A stretch of DNA of 64,000 nucleotides from Spizellomyces punctatus DAOM BR117 (Eukaryota > Chytridiomycota > Chytridiomycetes > Spizellomycetales > Spizellomycetaceae): assembly GCF_000182565.1 (NCBI RefSeq), contig NW_015971537.1:1585299-1649298 (forward strand), given 5' to 3'. A model generated the notes under the pieces. The model had not been told where the DNA came from. It saw nothing but the letters and a program-made list of their open reading frames with translations, and ran no database searches. A program made the translations under genes and the position numbers. Below, piece after piece: positions 1 through 10,100 of this stretch; the stretch's first letter is position 1, and each line of letters opens with the position of its first letter.

Positions 1-686
1 TGCCGCAGAATTAAATAACACAATCTCAAGGAGGTTGAGCACGGTTGCTTCGTGGTAGATCTGTCCAACATTGCTCGTTGAGAACCGCGATGAAGAAAAG
101 AACTGAACCATCAACTGGGTACATACAATAAAGTATAGCTTCAGCGTATTCGCTCGCTCAATTTTACTTTGAATCAGAGGCAGTATTCGAGTTTTCCACG
201 CATCAATCAGCAACAGATCGTGGACAATCGTTTTAATCTGTCCCAACAGAGAAAACGTCAAACGTCATTGCAAGTGACGATGAAGGTCCAATCACACAGC
301 ACCTTGTTAGCCAATATGAGACCCTCAGTGACAAACTCCTCGTTCATTTTCTGAGTATTATAATGGGCCTAGAAGAACGAGATAAATTACCAACCAAGAA
401 TCCCATTCTCAAAAGGTGACTACGAGCAAATAGATATAGCTCATACCTGCATATTCAATCGCTCAATAACTTGATGCTGTTTCATCCACCCCTTTGTTCC
501 AACATCTTCCAATGCAAATTCCCGAAGCCCTTCGATCAAGTGGTGGGATTCATACTCGGGGAGAACGGGACTGTGTAGCGGGTTCCTGAGATATTAGATC
601 CAGTGCCTTTTTTAATGGGAGCAATGAATAACATACACGTCATCGGTAGGTGCAGAGCTGGATATATTACTTTGTGTTGTCATCAT
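1..686 (-). CDS. ZMYND10: ZMYND10-like axonemal dynein arm assembly factor, N-terminal part (cut by left edge)
   Basis: ZMYND10 acts in the cytoplasm with chaperones to pre-assemble dynein arms for motile cilia and flagella. Reading from the ATG at 686, the exons join over introns of about 50-95 bases. They give a short leader, then HHLIEGLREFALEDVGTKGW followed by an ERLNMQ stretch. A later exon reads IYHEATVLNLLEIVLF. These match the ZMYND10 N-terminus (the conserved GLR...GWxxQH...LNMQ block and the HHEAxxxNLLE block). The MYND zinc finger should lie beyond the left edge. The presence of this family implies flagellated cells. The identification rests on two conserved blocks recognised by eye; exact splice sites are inferred. 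Confidence 0.85.
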
Positions 687-1248
687 AATGGGCAGAAAAG
701 TAAGCTAGAGGTTTAGATCAAAACTTGTTCTGCAAAACATATCTTCAACAGTTTGCAAGGGACGCGCAGCTAAACGCGCTTACTAAACTCGCGTCTGGTG
801 CGCGGCTGCATGAAGCCTGCTGAACTGCTAGGAAAGTAAACGATCGGTCTAGAGCATACCGCAATGGACGATTGTAACGATACGTACCAACCAAGTCACT
901 AAAAGTACAGCAAGTTCGATTTGGTATCTAATTTGGCATCAAACAAAGTTCGCTAGATTAAAAGGTACCCCCGATGTTCAATAGTTTGAAGACTTGGTGG
1001 GGAGGTAACCCCTGCAGAAGTCCTTTACGCGAGAAAGATGGATATGCATGTGATTGCCATACACGATACATGTATCCATTTTACGGACTGAAGGTGACGT
1101 TGACAGAGGATTAATGGAGATATAACTTACGGTATTCGACGATCGCGGAAGGTAGTGGGTGGCATTCCGCCTGCTTGTCGTTGAAACCCATACCATCCTT
1201 TGACTTGTAATAGCTACTAAGAAATGCTATCTTCACAACTGAAGTACC
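687..1248. other. Upstream spacer of ZMYND10 with one doubtful small ORF
   Basis: The stretch between the ZMYND10 start and the tRNA. It holds the doubtful minus-strand reading frame listed separately. Around 760-820 there is a GC-rich patch with several CGCG steps that may be promoter sequence for ZMYND10. I saw no RFX X-box match here, and nothing else is recognisable. Confidence 0.4.
978..1191 (-). CDS. Possible small protein, unrecognised (doubtful)
   Basis: Starting at the ATG at 1191, a reading frame begins MGFNDKQAECHPLPSAIVEY. It meets a GTAAGT donor and a TTCAG acceptor 43 bases later, and continues to a stop at 978, giving about 57 residues with three cysteines and no recognised motif. 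The unspliced frame is also open, so the intron is not required. A clean donor/acceptor pair that preserves an open frame is the only support. It could equally be chance open sequence upstream of ZMYND10. Confidence 0.25.
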
Positions 1249-1320
1249 GGGCTTGTAGTGTAGTGGCTGCATATTCCCCTCCGGAGGGAAAGGTCCCAGG
1301 TTCGATCCCTGGCTGGCTCG
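1249..1320 (+). tRNA. tRNA-Arg (anticodon CCG)
   Basis: A 72-base cloverleaf folds with a TTCCC/GGGAA anticodon stem around loop CTCCGGA (anticodon CCG at 1281-1283, reading CGG). The T arm is CCAGG-TTCGATC-CCTGG and the variable loop is 5 bases. The D stem (GTGT/GCAT) uses wobble pairs. The acceptor stem pairs GGGCTTG with CTGGCTC, with two G-T wobbles and one T-T mismatch at 6-67. The T-loop and anticodon arm are fully canonical and there is no intron. The weak acceptor and D stems leave open that it is a degenerate copy. Confidence 0.75.
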
Positions 1321-1538
1321 CTAAGTTCCAGATGCGCGTCATTTTTTGCCGATTTAAAACACTCGCAAAGCGACATCTCAGCTCATGGATCTACATGCAG
1401 TAATGGCACAATTGTTGCAAGTTTTAAACTATTCATCTTCAATATTGGTGGGTATTTGAAAATTTGAACGGCCAGTCAATCACTTGATCAACTGCTCTTG
1501 CAAATGCTTTTCTTGCAAATGGCCGCAGTATGCTTATA

Positions 1539-4014
1539 TTACTCCTTTGGTAAACCACACATTTCACATGTATCAGCCGAACCCGCATTATTAAATGTGC
1601 AATATTTGCAAGCCCACGACGCCCCAGTACTGCTTGAGGCTCTCGTCGCTGTTGCCGCCGAACTCGCTCCTGATCCAGATCCTGCATCCATATAGCTGCC
1701 CACTCCTCCTCCATGGGCACCGGCCTCGTTCAATATCATCAGTAAGGTTTGCCATGAACTTTGATGTACGAGTTGGTTGGCAGTCTCTTCACTGTGGTTC
1801 TTGGCAATTTGGTATACCAGTTCAAAATCCGGCTAAAAGTGACGAACTTTGAGATATGCTAGCCCCGAACTCCTTGACCAAGCCTTTCCACTTACCGCTT
1901 CTATAACATGTAGATGCTTTAGATATACCAAGGCATGGAAATCCGAAAGTGCATCTGTAAGCTTTCCAGTGCTGAAATGTCGTTGCAGTGCCGCAGTGTC
2001 CTGGATCTCGACCCCTCCGCGATTCTCAATTGGAAAATGAACAGGTGAAGTAAAAAATGGACTTGGATTTTGCGGAAATCCATGTGTGACCTGAACATGA
2101 TGTTTAACACAAAAATAAAACAGACGTAGACTTGATGAATACTCACAGTAACTAAGAGATACTCCACTGGAAAAGTTGGTCGCGCGGCATCCTTCACCAT
2201 TATCCCATACTCGTTCTTGTACTTGTAAAAGACTTCCGGTACATATTGCTCATTTGTCGATTGCTTAACTCTCATCAGTGAAGGCTCCACAGATGCCTCC
2301 ACAATATCGTCGCGGACCATCGCCATTGCTGTATTTGAAACCTGGAAACTTGATATATCAATACCCCCGTCCTCGTTACCTAAATATAATTGCCATCAAT
2401 CGGATGTAAAGACAGTAGCGACATATCGTAAACATGAAGAAACTGCACGTAAGCTCACCAGTCATGACACAGGTGACAAATCTGCTGCCGAACTGGCCAG
2501 TTGCAGACCACTTGCTGGGTGTAGGGTACTTTAACTGCATTTGAGCTGCCAGAATGCACTCGGCAGATGACAAAAAGTATGATTCGCTATGTCGTTTGCA
2601 AATGACAGTTCCATTCCCTGTCCCATCATCAGTGAGGTCCGTGTAAATCATTCCGACCTGTTCCAGCAGAACGTTAAAGGTGGGGCCTGACAATTTTCGG
2701 CGCGGGTCATCCAGCATTAGTGTACCTTTGTAAGCCCCAGCTTTGTGGCCACCTCATCCACTGATGTCTCTTCAGGATTAGGCAAGGTCAATTGCAACCC
2801 GTCATACGCCCCTTCTTGCGGAGGTTCGTAAATAGCTGTAACCACGGCCTTGACACCCAATGGCACCTCTGAATACTGCTCAAAGCGTCCATATAGATAT
2901 CCAAATCGCTGATATCCAGATGATCGCCAAAACGTCAAAAAGTTCTCTATCATTCCTGCTGTTTCGAATTCGATATGGTCCACCATTCGAAAGCTCTGAT
3001 GCACGGATTAGGAACCGATGGGCATCTAAATGATTTCGAAACTTGGTTTTTGACATTACCTGGCTTTGCAGCGTAACGGCTGACGGCTGGCATTTCGTGC
3101 AGATACCATTGGGCCACGATTCGTGACCTTTGCTGGGACAGGGTATTTTGACCTTTAGATCCATCTCGTCAAGAGGGGGAAGGAACTGGGAGCTTGTAAG
3201 GGGGGCGGTTTTGTTTTGATCCGTAATTTGGCGAAGATATGCATGGAACGACATGTGCTTGATCTTATTTTCCTCTAGATATTTCGCGTCCCATGGCTGT
3301 TTCATATGAGAATGTCAGCAGCCGCCTGGTGAAGCAGCCGCGACAGAAACGTACCTGTAAGGGCATGCAATACTCGCACATCCCGGATGTCCCGTGCTTG
3401 CAGCTACAGTCTAATGAGCATTTTGCAAGGTATAATGAAGAATGAAAGATGTGCATGTCTACTCACAATCGTGGATCTCTGCCCCGTTGAATAGTTCCCT
3501 CCTGTTTCGCCATATATTCGTCTATCGGGTCTTGCACAACAGCAGCGGTAATCTTTTTATCTTCGGTAGGGGCTTGCTGTTCCTCTTCTCGCCGATAGGC
3601 AGTGTACAATATATCGCCATGTCTGGATAATCAAGATCCAAAAGTCCATCAATGCTTGTACATTCACAATATTGAATACATATAGTCGTACCGAAGACCT
3701 ATCTTTCCAACCAGCGTCCCCTTTTTAGCGTCAATGATTTTCTGGCCCTTCTCGTCCGCAGAGAGCACAAGAGTGGTTTCCGATATTTTTAAAGTTTCTG
3801 CAATCTTTTGCTCACTCAGTTGGTGAAATTCCGCTGCCTCGCGACTGAACAATGCGACTGAAAGCATACCCTTTTCCTTAGCACTGATATGTCGTCTGAT
3901 GCTTCGATATTTACACGACCTTGCCCTTCAGCTGATCGTAGACGAATAATCTACTCGGGTGAACAGCACTGAGAACCTAGAACCGTGAAACACTCCAAAT
4001 CCAGGACGCACCAT
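1539..4014 (-). CDS. NPL4: NPL4: ubiquitin-binding cofactor of Cdc48/p97
   Basis: NPL4 pairs with UFD1 to deliver ubiquitylated substrates to the Cdc48/p97 unfoldase. The N-terminus is a ubiquitin-like fold ([20 protein letters not shown]). The zinc-binding NPL4 core follows, with [11 protein letters not shown] and [19 protein letters not shown]. Next comes the MPN domain ([31 protein letters not shown]). The extreme C-terminus is a RanBP2-type finger, [12 protein letters not shown]...CEMCGLPKE. The ATG at 4014 is followed directly by an intron of about 61 bases, so the first coding exon is only the start codon. The junction near 3870, after the beta-grasp strand, could not be fixed because the apparent intron there is very short. 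At least seven introns. It diverges from RPB10. Confidence 0.95.
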
Positions 4015-4307
4015 TCTTTTTTGTCAAATTCTCAGTAAAGGTGACTGCTTCTAACTCGTTTCTCAACAAAATTGGGCCGTCCTATGGCTATTTTCAAAAG
4101 GATGAACGATGAAAGGAAACTGCAGAAGTCGTTTGGAACGCGAGAAGTTCATCTTCCCAAGTGACGTGGCCTATTGGGCGGCGCAGTCACAAAGGAAATA
4201 GATCATGTGACCTACTGGGAGCTAAGCCTTTTACTTGCGAACTTCGTTTTTGCTGCTTGGGGGTGTTGATTGTAGGATCTTTTTGCAGTCATTTCCAAGC
4301 TTGCAGC

Positions 4308-4647
4308 ATGATTATTCCAGTACGGTGCTTTAGGCAAGTAACAATACGGCAGCCATCTTCTTGACCTTTTCAGCCAACCTTCGATGTCCACAGCTGCGGT
4401 AAAGTCGTGGGTGACAAATGGGAAAAGTATTTGTCACTGCTTCAAGCCGACTACAGTGAAGGAGAGGCGCTTACACAGCTTGGCCTAAAGCGGTATTGCT
4501 GTAGACGGATGGTGCTGACGCATGTCGACCTCATTGAGAAGCTTTTGCAGTAAGTAGATATTCTTGGAAGCTGCTCAAGCGCGCAAGACTGCAGCACTGA
4601 CGCAATCTCTCGCTGCCAGCTTTGGGCAGAACACGAAACGAAACTGA
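4308..4647 (+). CDS. RPB10: RPB10: shared subunit of RNA polymerases I, II and III (RPABC5)
   Basis: A zinc-binding subunit of about 69 residues, part of the assembly platform common to all three nuclear RNA polymerases. Exon 1 encodes MIIPVRCF. Exon 2 gives [20 protein letters not shown] and then [20 protein letters not shown]. Exon 3 adds a short tail ending at the TGA at 4645-4647. The zinc ligands CxxC (split around intron 1) and the CC pair are all present. Intron 1 has a GC donor (AG|GCAAGT) and a CCACAG acceptor; intron 2 is GT-AG. Without the GC donor, the second cysteine motif would be out of frame. The last residues (HFGQNTKRN) differ from the usual YAPLE tail. Confidence 0.93.
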
Positions 4648-4970
4648 GCTCGGACAGCCATTTGTGCATTGATCAATTGGGAGACGAAGTCCACGGCCAT
4701 GAGGATTACAACCCAGCATAATCAAACCTCGGTACGAGACGTACGGCATGGTGGGGTTGCGGCGAGAAACCAGAATAACCAGAAGGGAACTGGATTGTAA
4801 ATAGACGTATATAATCATTAATCGCAGAGATACGGCATTTTTGCCGACGTAGAGTGGTTTTGACCAGTTTGGCCGTGCTCTTTCTAAATGCAAATTAAAC
4901 GGGTAGACATGTTCGACTAGGGGTAACGACTATCCACAAAGGGAATTGATAATGTACATGTGGGAATGGA
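4648..4970. other. Convergent spacer between RPB10 and mL59
   Basis: The stretch separates the 3' ends of two convergent genes. Open frames on the minus strand here have no recognisable motif. I see nothing beyond expected 3' untranslated sequence. Confidence 0.5.
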
Positions 4971-5521
4971 TCAGAATGGAAGTTCAGGTTTCGCAGCTTC
5001 TTTCGCTTTGCGCCGTTCCTATAAACGGAAAGCCCACATTGGTATCAAAGCGACTGAAGATCAATAACGTTGCAATCCACACCTCCTTCCATGCGGCAAT
5101 GCGTTCCGGCATTTTGGCCATATTTTCCGCAATTTTCTTCTCCCTACGATACGTTGATTTAGGTCAATAAGAAAGATGCAAAAAGTTTGCGAACCAAATG
5201 AGGTATACTCCTTCGCTACTCCTCCTGGACACACCTGTTGTATTGCTCCAGCTCCTTCTTTGTCCCCTTCGGCTGCACCGCTTTGGCTTTGAAGATCCCA
5301 CCTACTTCCGCCGGTAGTCCAAGGTTCGCCACAGAATCAAGCCCAGCCATTCGACATGCTTTGCGGATACGCCCCTGTTCTCGAATGCCAATTCGCGGGG
5401 GTCTTACCGACCCGTCAAGGGAAATTGTTTCGCGAAACGCTGCTGGCGGAGGAGGGAATGCAATTTGTTTGAGAATGTGGTCCGTGGGCATGCGCGAGGG
5501 AAACCTGGCGCCAATCTTCAT
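4971..5521 (-). CDS. mL59/MRPL25-type mitochondrial large-subunit ribosomal protein
   Basis: A small basic protein of the fungal mitoribosomal large subunit. The first exon starts MKIGARFPSRMPTDHILKQ and carries a VRPPRIGIREQGRIRKACRM block, then PKGTKKELEQYNR. Splicing over about 95 bases gives EKKIAENMAKMPERIAAWKE, and a second intron leads to ERRKAKEAAKPELPF and stop. The GKK-E...KAKIAENLAKM...WR pattern and the short basic Pro-Phe end match the mL59 family as I know it from other fungi. About 130 residues. It shares a 138-base divergent promoter with the unrecognised gene at 5660. Confidence 0.8.
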
Positions 5522-5587
5522 TTTGTCCAGTGTAGGGATTTAGAAAGATCGCAGTGGCAAAACTGGCAGGCGGGGTGAGCGCTGGAT

Positions 5588-5601
5588 GTTACCATGGCAA
5601 C
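5588..5601. promoter_or_regulatory. RFX X-box-like site in a divergent promoter
   Basis: GTTACCATGGCAAC fits the X-box consensus GTNRCC-N(0-3)-RGYAAC exactly with a 2-base spacer. It lies 59 bases upstream of the ATG at 5660 and 66 bases upstream of the mL59 start. X-boxes are bound by RFX factors, which in animals often drive ciliary genes. Function here is untested. Confidence 0.4.
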
Positions 5602-5659
5602 TTTACGTAACGTCGTCGTGCAGCTGTGATGGCGGACATTGCCTTTGCTGGCCAAGATC

Positions 5660-6175
5660 ATGCCTCCGACATTGCTTGATCTCCTCTCAACGACCCTTGA
5701 AATATCTTCCTCAAAGCCCCGTCCGCGTACCCCGATTCTGCATTATCTACTTACACGATATCTGCCACCTCCAGATATCTTGCGTGTCCTCCAAACGACT
5801 GACGTTCTTCACTCAGAGCGCCGCCACTGCCCTTCTGGGGAGCTGTGGTGGACCCTGGCCATCCTAACCGATACTGGGCATCCGCCAAATCGCGGTATGC
5901 GACCTGTTGAGCGCCGACGAGACTGGAAGAGAGTATGTTTCCAGCGATATAAAGACGACATGGCACGCCGCGACAGGCCTGTTCCTGTAATGTCGTCAAC
6001 AGCGAAAGATGCATATGTTTCCGAAATAATGGAGGCATCGTACACCCCGCGAGCGAGAGGGAAACTGACTGCCGAGGAAAAGCAGGAAGCTAGGGCATGG
6101 TATAAAGATCTGCGAAATAAGAAAGTTCGAGGGAAAGGGCCTGAGAAGGACCCAAGGGAATTCTTTACGGTATAA
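5660..6175 (+). CDS. Unrecognised basic protein of 171 residues
   Basis: A single-exon frame from the ATG at 5660 to the TAA at 6173-6175. It begins MPPTLLDLLSTTLEISSSKP and ends DPREFFTV. The centre is rich in Arg/Asp (ERRRDWKRVCFQRYKDDMAR). The second half holds a charged helix (LTAEEKQEARAWYKDLRNKK). No signal peptide, transmembrane segment or family motif is visible. The frame stays open longer than expected by chance and sits head-to-head with mL59, which supports a real gene. A mitochondrial or flagellar role (given the X-box-like site upstream) would be guesswork. Confidence 0.6.
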   Translation: MPPTLLDLLSTTLEISSSKPRPRTPILHYLLTRYLPPPDILRVLQTTDVLHSERRHCPSGELWWTLAILTDTGHPPNRGMRPVERRRDWKRVCFQRYKDDMARRDRPVPVMSSTAKDAYVSEIMEASYTPRARGKLTAEEKQEARAWYKDLRNKKVRGKGPEKDPREFFTV

Positions 6176-7151
6176 AAAATCACCAGCTATTTTCACCGTA
6201 TTCAGGAGATTGCCGTGCGTAGCTTATATGTGATGACTTACTGGCGGCAACTGGGGCCATACCGGCCTTGTACGCTCGTCGGGCCTGGTACGGCCCCCAG
6301 GTCCCTAGTACTTGTCTAGCTAGTTGCATGAGAGCAGAGCGCATCTAATGTGTCTTTCCGGCGAACACAGGCTCCTGGAGATATGGTTGACGCGAGCCGC
6401 TGAAAAGGATCCTTAATGTGGGGGAAAGCGTTCGGGAGCGTGACGCTGAGGTCGCGATGACCGACCGACATGTATACAGCGCGAACACATACGAATTTGT
6501 GTATCTGGGAGCTCTGTTCCGCTCAATACAACCCCGTCGCTCGTGATGCTCAATATTGAGATGTTGATATCAATCTGCAATTCAGATGAAAGGGAGCATA
6601 GATCATCCACTCGGTCCATGTAGTACGTACGGTAACCATCATGAGAGCACTGACACCGAGTGACTTTTTTTTTACACCGACACAACAGGACAAATCCGTT
6701 TGTTGCCTGCAATGCACGTCCTGCGAGTGACGAAGCACCTCTGCTAGGTAAATCCAAAGACGACCAATCTTTTTCATGTCAAACGAGTTTTCTAGTACAA
6801 TAGACATCATCAAACAGATATTATTTCACATCAACCAAGTTATTTAAAAATAAAACACGGCATAACGCGAAACCAAAGGTGTCTTTCGACCGTACTTAAG
6901 GAAAAAACATATATCCCTTGCTTTATTTACAGTGTATACAAAACTTGCACTTGGCACGTATTTACAGCAAAACATTCATACATCCAATAGATGTACTTGT
7001 ACCGACAGACGTAATCCGCAGACAAACTATCTATGCTTTTTCACAATTCAAACTTGAGTTCTACCCCAGCGGTTGCAGAACTTTAGGGATGCTCAGGTGC
7101 CGAGGAGCTCACGCATCGACACGATGTTGCTATGGAAAAAAAGGTATATTG
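6176..7151. other. Gene-poor stretch downstream of the 5660 gene
   Basis: No convincing coding sequence. The only structure seen is the imperfect inverted repeat at 6251-6300. The overlapping minus-strand frames between 6413 and 6813 contain no known motif, and a run of nine T at about 6665 looks non-coding. The right end probably contains the 3' untranslated region of the repeat-protein gene. Confidence 0.5.
6251..6300. repeat. Imperfect inverted repeat (potential hairpin)
   Basis: The left arm CTGGGGCCATACCGGCC (6251-6267) pairs with the right arm GGCCTGGTACGGCCCCCAG (6282-6300), leaving a loop of about 14 bases. The stem is about 17 base pairs with a one-base bulge and two mismatches, and is unusually GC-rich for its surroundings. 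It lies 75 bases past the stop of the 5660 gene. It could be a 3'-end structure or a mobile-element remnant. Confidence 0.5.
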
Positions 7152-10100
7152 TTAAAGGTGGTGGAACGGAGACCCAGTAGATTGAAAATACTGATGTCTC
7201 ACCTTATTTCCTTGCATCTTTTGCTCGGTCAAAAGCCGCAACAGTCGCTTCAACAGCCGCAGCTTCGCTTTCCCCTTCGGAGCCGCAGCTTTTGGGGCCG
7301 CAGTTTTTGCAGCCGCTTTGGGCGCCGCCTTCGGAGTTGCCTTCGGAGCCGCCTTCGTTACGTTTGCTTTCGAGGCATCTTTACCAGCTGCTTTCGCGGC
7401 GTCTTTTCCAGTTGCTGCTCTTGCGGCATCTTTACCAGGTGCTTTCCCGGCGTCTTTTCCAGTTGCTTTGGCGGCATCTTTACCAGCCTTTGGAGCTGCC
7501 TTCGCGGCGTCTTTACCAGTTGCTTTTGCGGCATCTTTACCAGTTGCTTTCGCGGCGTCTTTTAGAGCTGCTTTCGCGGCGTCTTTTCCAGTTGCTTTGG
7601 CAGCGTCTTTTCCAGCCTTTGGAGCTGCCTTCGCGGCGTCTTTACCAGCTGCTTTAGGGGCGTCTTTACCAGTTGCTTTCCCGGCCTCTTTACCAGCTGC
7701 TTTCGCGGCGTCTTTACCAGCTGCTTTCGCGGCGTCTTTACCAGCTGCTTTCCCGGCGTTTTTACCAGCTGCTTTCCCGTCGTCCTTACCAGCTGCTTTC
7801 GCGGCGTCTTTACCAGCGTTTGGTGCCGCTGCTTTCCCGGCCTCTTTACCAGCTGCTTTCGCGGCGTCTTTACCAGCTGCTTTCCCGGCGTCTTTACCAG
7901 CTGCTTTCCCGGCGTCTTTACCAGCTGCTTTCCCGGCGTCTTTACCAGCTGCTTTCGCGGCGTCTTTACCAGCTGCTTTCGCGGCGTCTTTACCAGCTGC
8001 TTTCGCGGCGTCTTTACCAGCTGCTTTCCCGGCGTTTTTACCAGCTGCTTTCCCGTCGTCCTTACCAGCTGCTTTCGCGGCGTCTTTACCAGCGTTTGGT
8101 GCCGCTGCTTTCCCGGCCTCTTTACCAGCTGCTTTCGCGGCGTCTTTACCAGCTGCTTTCCCGGCGTCTTTACCAGCTGCTTTCCCGGCGTCTTTACCAG
8201 CTGCTTTCCCGGCGTCTTTACCAGCTGCTTTCGCGGCGTCTTGACCAGCTGCTTTCGCGGCATCTTTACCAGCTGCTTTAGCGGCATCTTTACCAGCTGC
8301 TTTCGCGGCATCTTTACCAGCTGCTTTAGCGGCATCTTTACCAGCGTTTGGCGGGGTCACCGTTGCCTTTGCGGCGTCTTTACCAGCAGCTTTTGCGGCG
8401 TCTTTGCCAGCGTTTGGCGGGGTCACTGTCGCTTTTGCAGCATCTTTACCAGCGTTTGGCGGGGTTACCGTCGCTTTTGCAGCATCTTTACCAGTTGCTT
8501 TTGCGGCGTCTTTGCCAGCGTTTGGCGGGGTTACCGTCGCTTTTGCAGCATCTTTACCAGCGTTTGGCGGGGTTACCGTCGCTTTTGCAGCATTTTTACC
8601 AGTTGCTTTTGCGGCGTCTTTACCAGCTGCTTTAGCGGCGTCCGCGGCGTCCTTTCCAGCGTTCGGCGGGGTCACCGTCGCTTTTGCAGCTTTACCAGCG
8701 TTTGGCGGGGTTACCGTCGCTTTTGCAGCATCTTTACCAGCTGCTTTCGCGTCTTTACCAGTTGCTTTTGCGCCGTCTTTACCAGCGTTTGGCGGGGTCA
8801 CTGTCGCTTTTGCAGCATCTTTACCAGCGTTTGGCGGGGTTACCGTCGCTTTTGCAGCATCTTTACCAGCGTTTGGCGGGGTTACCGTCGCTTTTGCAGC
8901 ATTTTACCGTCGGCTTTTGCAGCATTTTTACCAGTTGCTTTTGCGGCGTCTTTACCAGCTGCTTTAGCGGCGTCCGCGGCGTCCTTTCCAGCGTTCGGCG
9001 GGGTCACCGTCGCTTTTGCAGCTTTACCAGCGTTTGGCGGGGTTACCGTCGCTTTTGCAGCATCTTTACCAGTTGCTTTTGCGGCGTCTTTGCCAGCGTT
9101 TGGCGGGGTCACTGTCGCTTTTGCAGCATCTTTACCAGCGTTTGGCGGGGTTACCGTCGCTTTTGCAGCATCTTTACCAGTTGCTTTTGCGGCGTCTTTG
9201 CCAGCGTTTGAGGCGGTAACAGTCGCTTTTGAACATCNNNNNNNNNNNNNNNNNNNNNNNNNNNNNNNNNNNNNNNNNNNNNNNNNNNNNNNNNNNNNNN
9301 NNNNNNNNNNNNNNNNNNNNNNNNNNNNNNNNNNNNNGCGTTTGGCGGGGTTACCGTCGCTTTTGCAGCATCTTTACCAGTTGCTTTTGCGGCGTCTTTG
9401 CCAGCGTTTGGCGGGGTTACCGTCGCTTTTGCAGCATCTTTACCAGCGTTTGGTGGGGTTACCGTCGCTTTTGCAGCATCTTTACCAGTTGCTTTTGCGG
9501 CGTCTTTACCAGCTGCTGTAGCAGCTTCCGTCGCGTTTTTTCCAGCTGTTGTCGGGGTCACCGTGGCTTTTGCATCTTTACCAGCGTTTGCGGGGTTACC
9601 GTCAGCTTTTGCAGCATCTTTACCAGCTGCTTTCGCGTCTTTACCAGTTGCTTTTGCGGCGTCTTTACCAGCGTTTGGCGGGGTCACTGTCGCTTTTGCA
9701 GCATCTTTACCAGCGTTTGGCGGGGTTACCGTCGCTTTTGCAGCATCTTTACCAGTTGCTTTTGCAGCATCTTTACCAGTTGCTTTCGTGGCGTCCTTTC
9801 CAGCGTTCGGCGGGGTCACCGTTGCTTTTGCGGCATCTTTACCAGCTGCTTTAGCGGCGTCCGCGGCGTCCTTTCCAGCGTTCGGCGGGGTCACCGTCGC
9901 TTTTGCAGCTTTACCAGCGTTTGGCGGGGTTACCGTCGCTTTTGCAGCATCTTTACCAGTTGCTTTTGCGGCGTCTTTGCCAGCGTTTGGCGGGGTCACT
10001 GTCGCTTTTGCAGCATCTTTACCAGCGTTTGGCGGGGTTACCGTCGCTTTTGCAGCATCTTTACCAGTTGCTTTTGCGGCGTCTTTACCAGCGTTTGGCG

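Noticed and set aside
4081-4170. Small frame starting at the ATG near 4085 (MAIFKRMNDERKLQKSFG)
   Set aside because: It ends after 28 codons in the NPL4-RPB10 promoter region and does not splice into RPB10, whose start MIIPVRCF is unambiguous.
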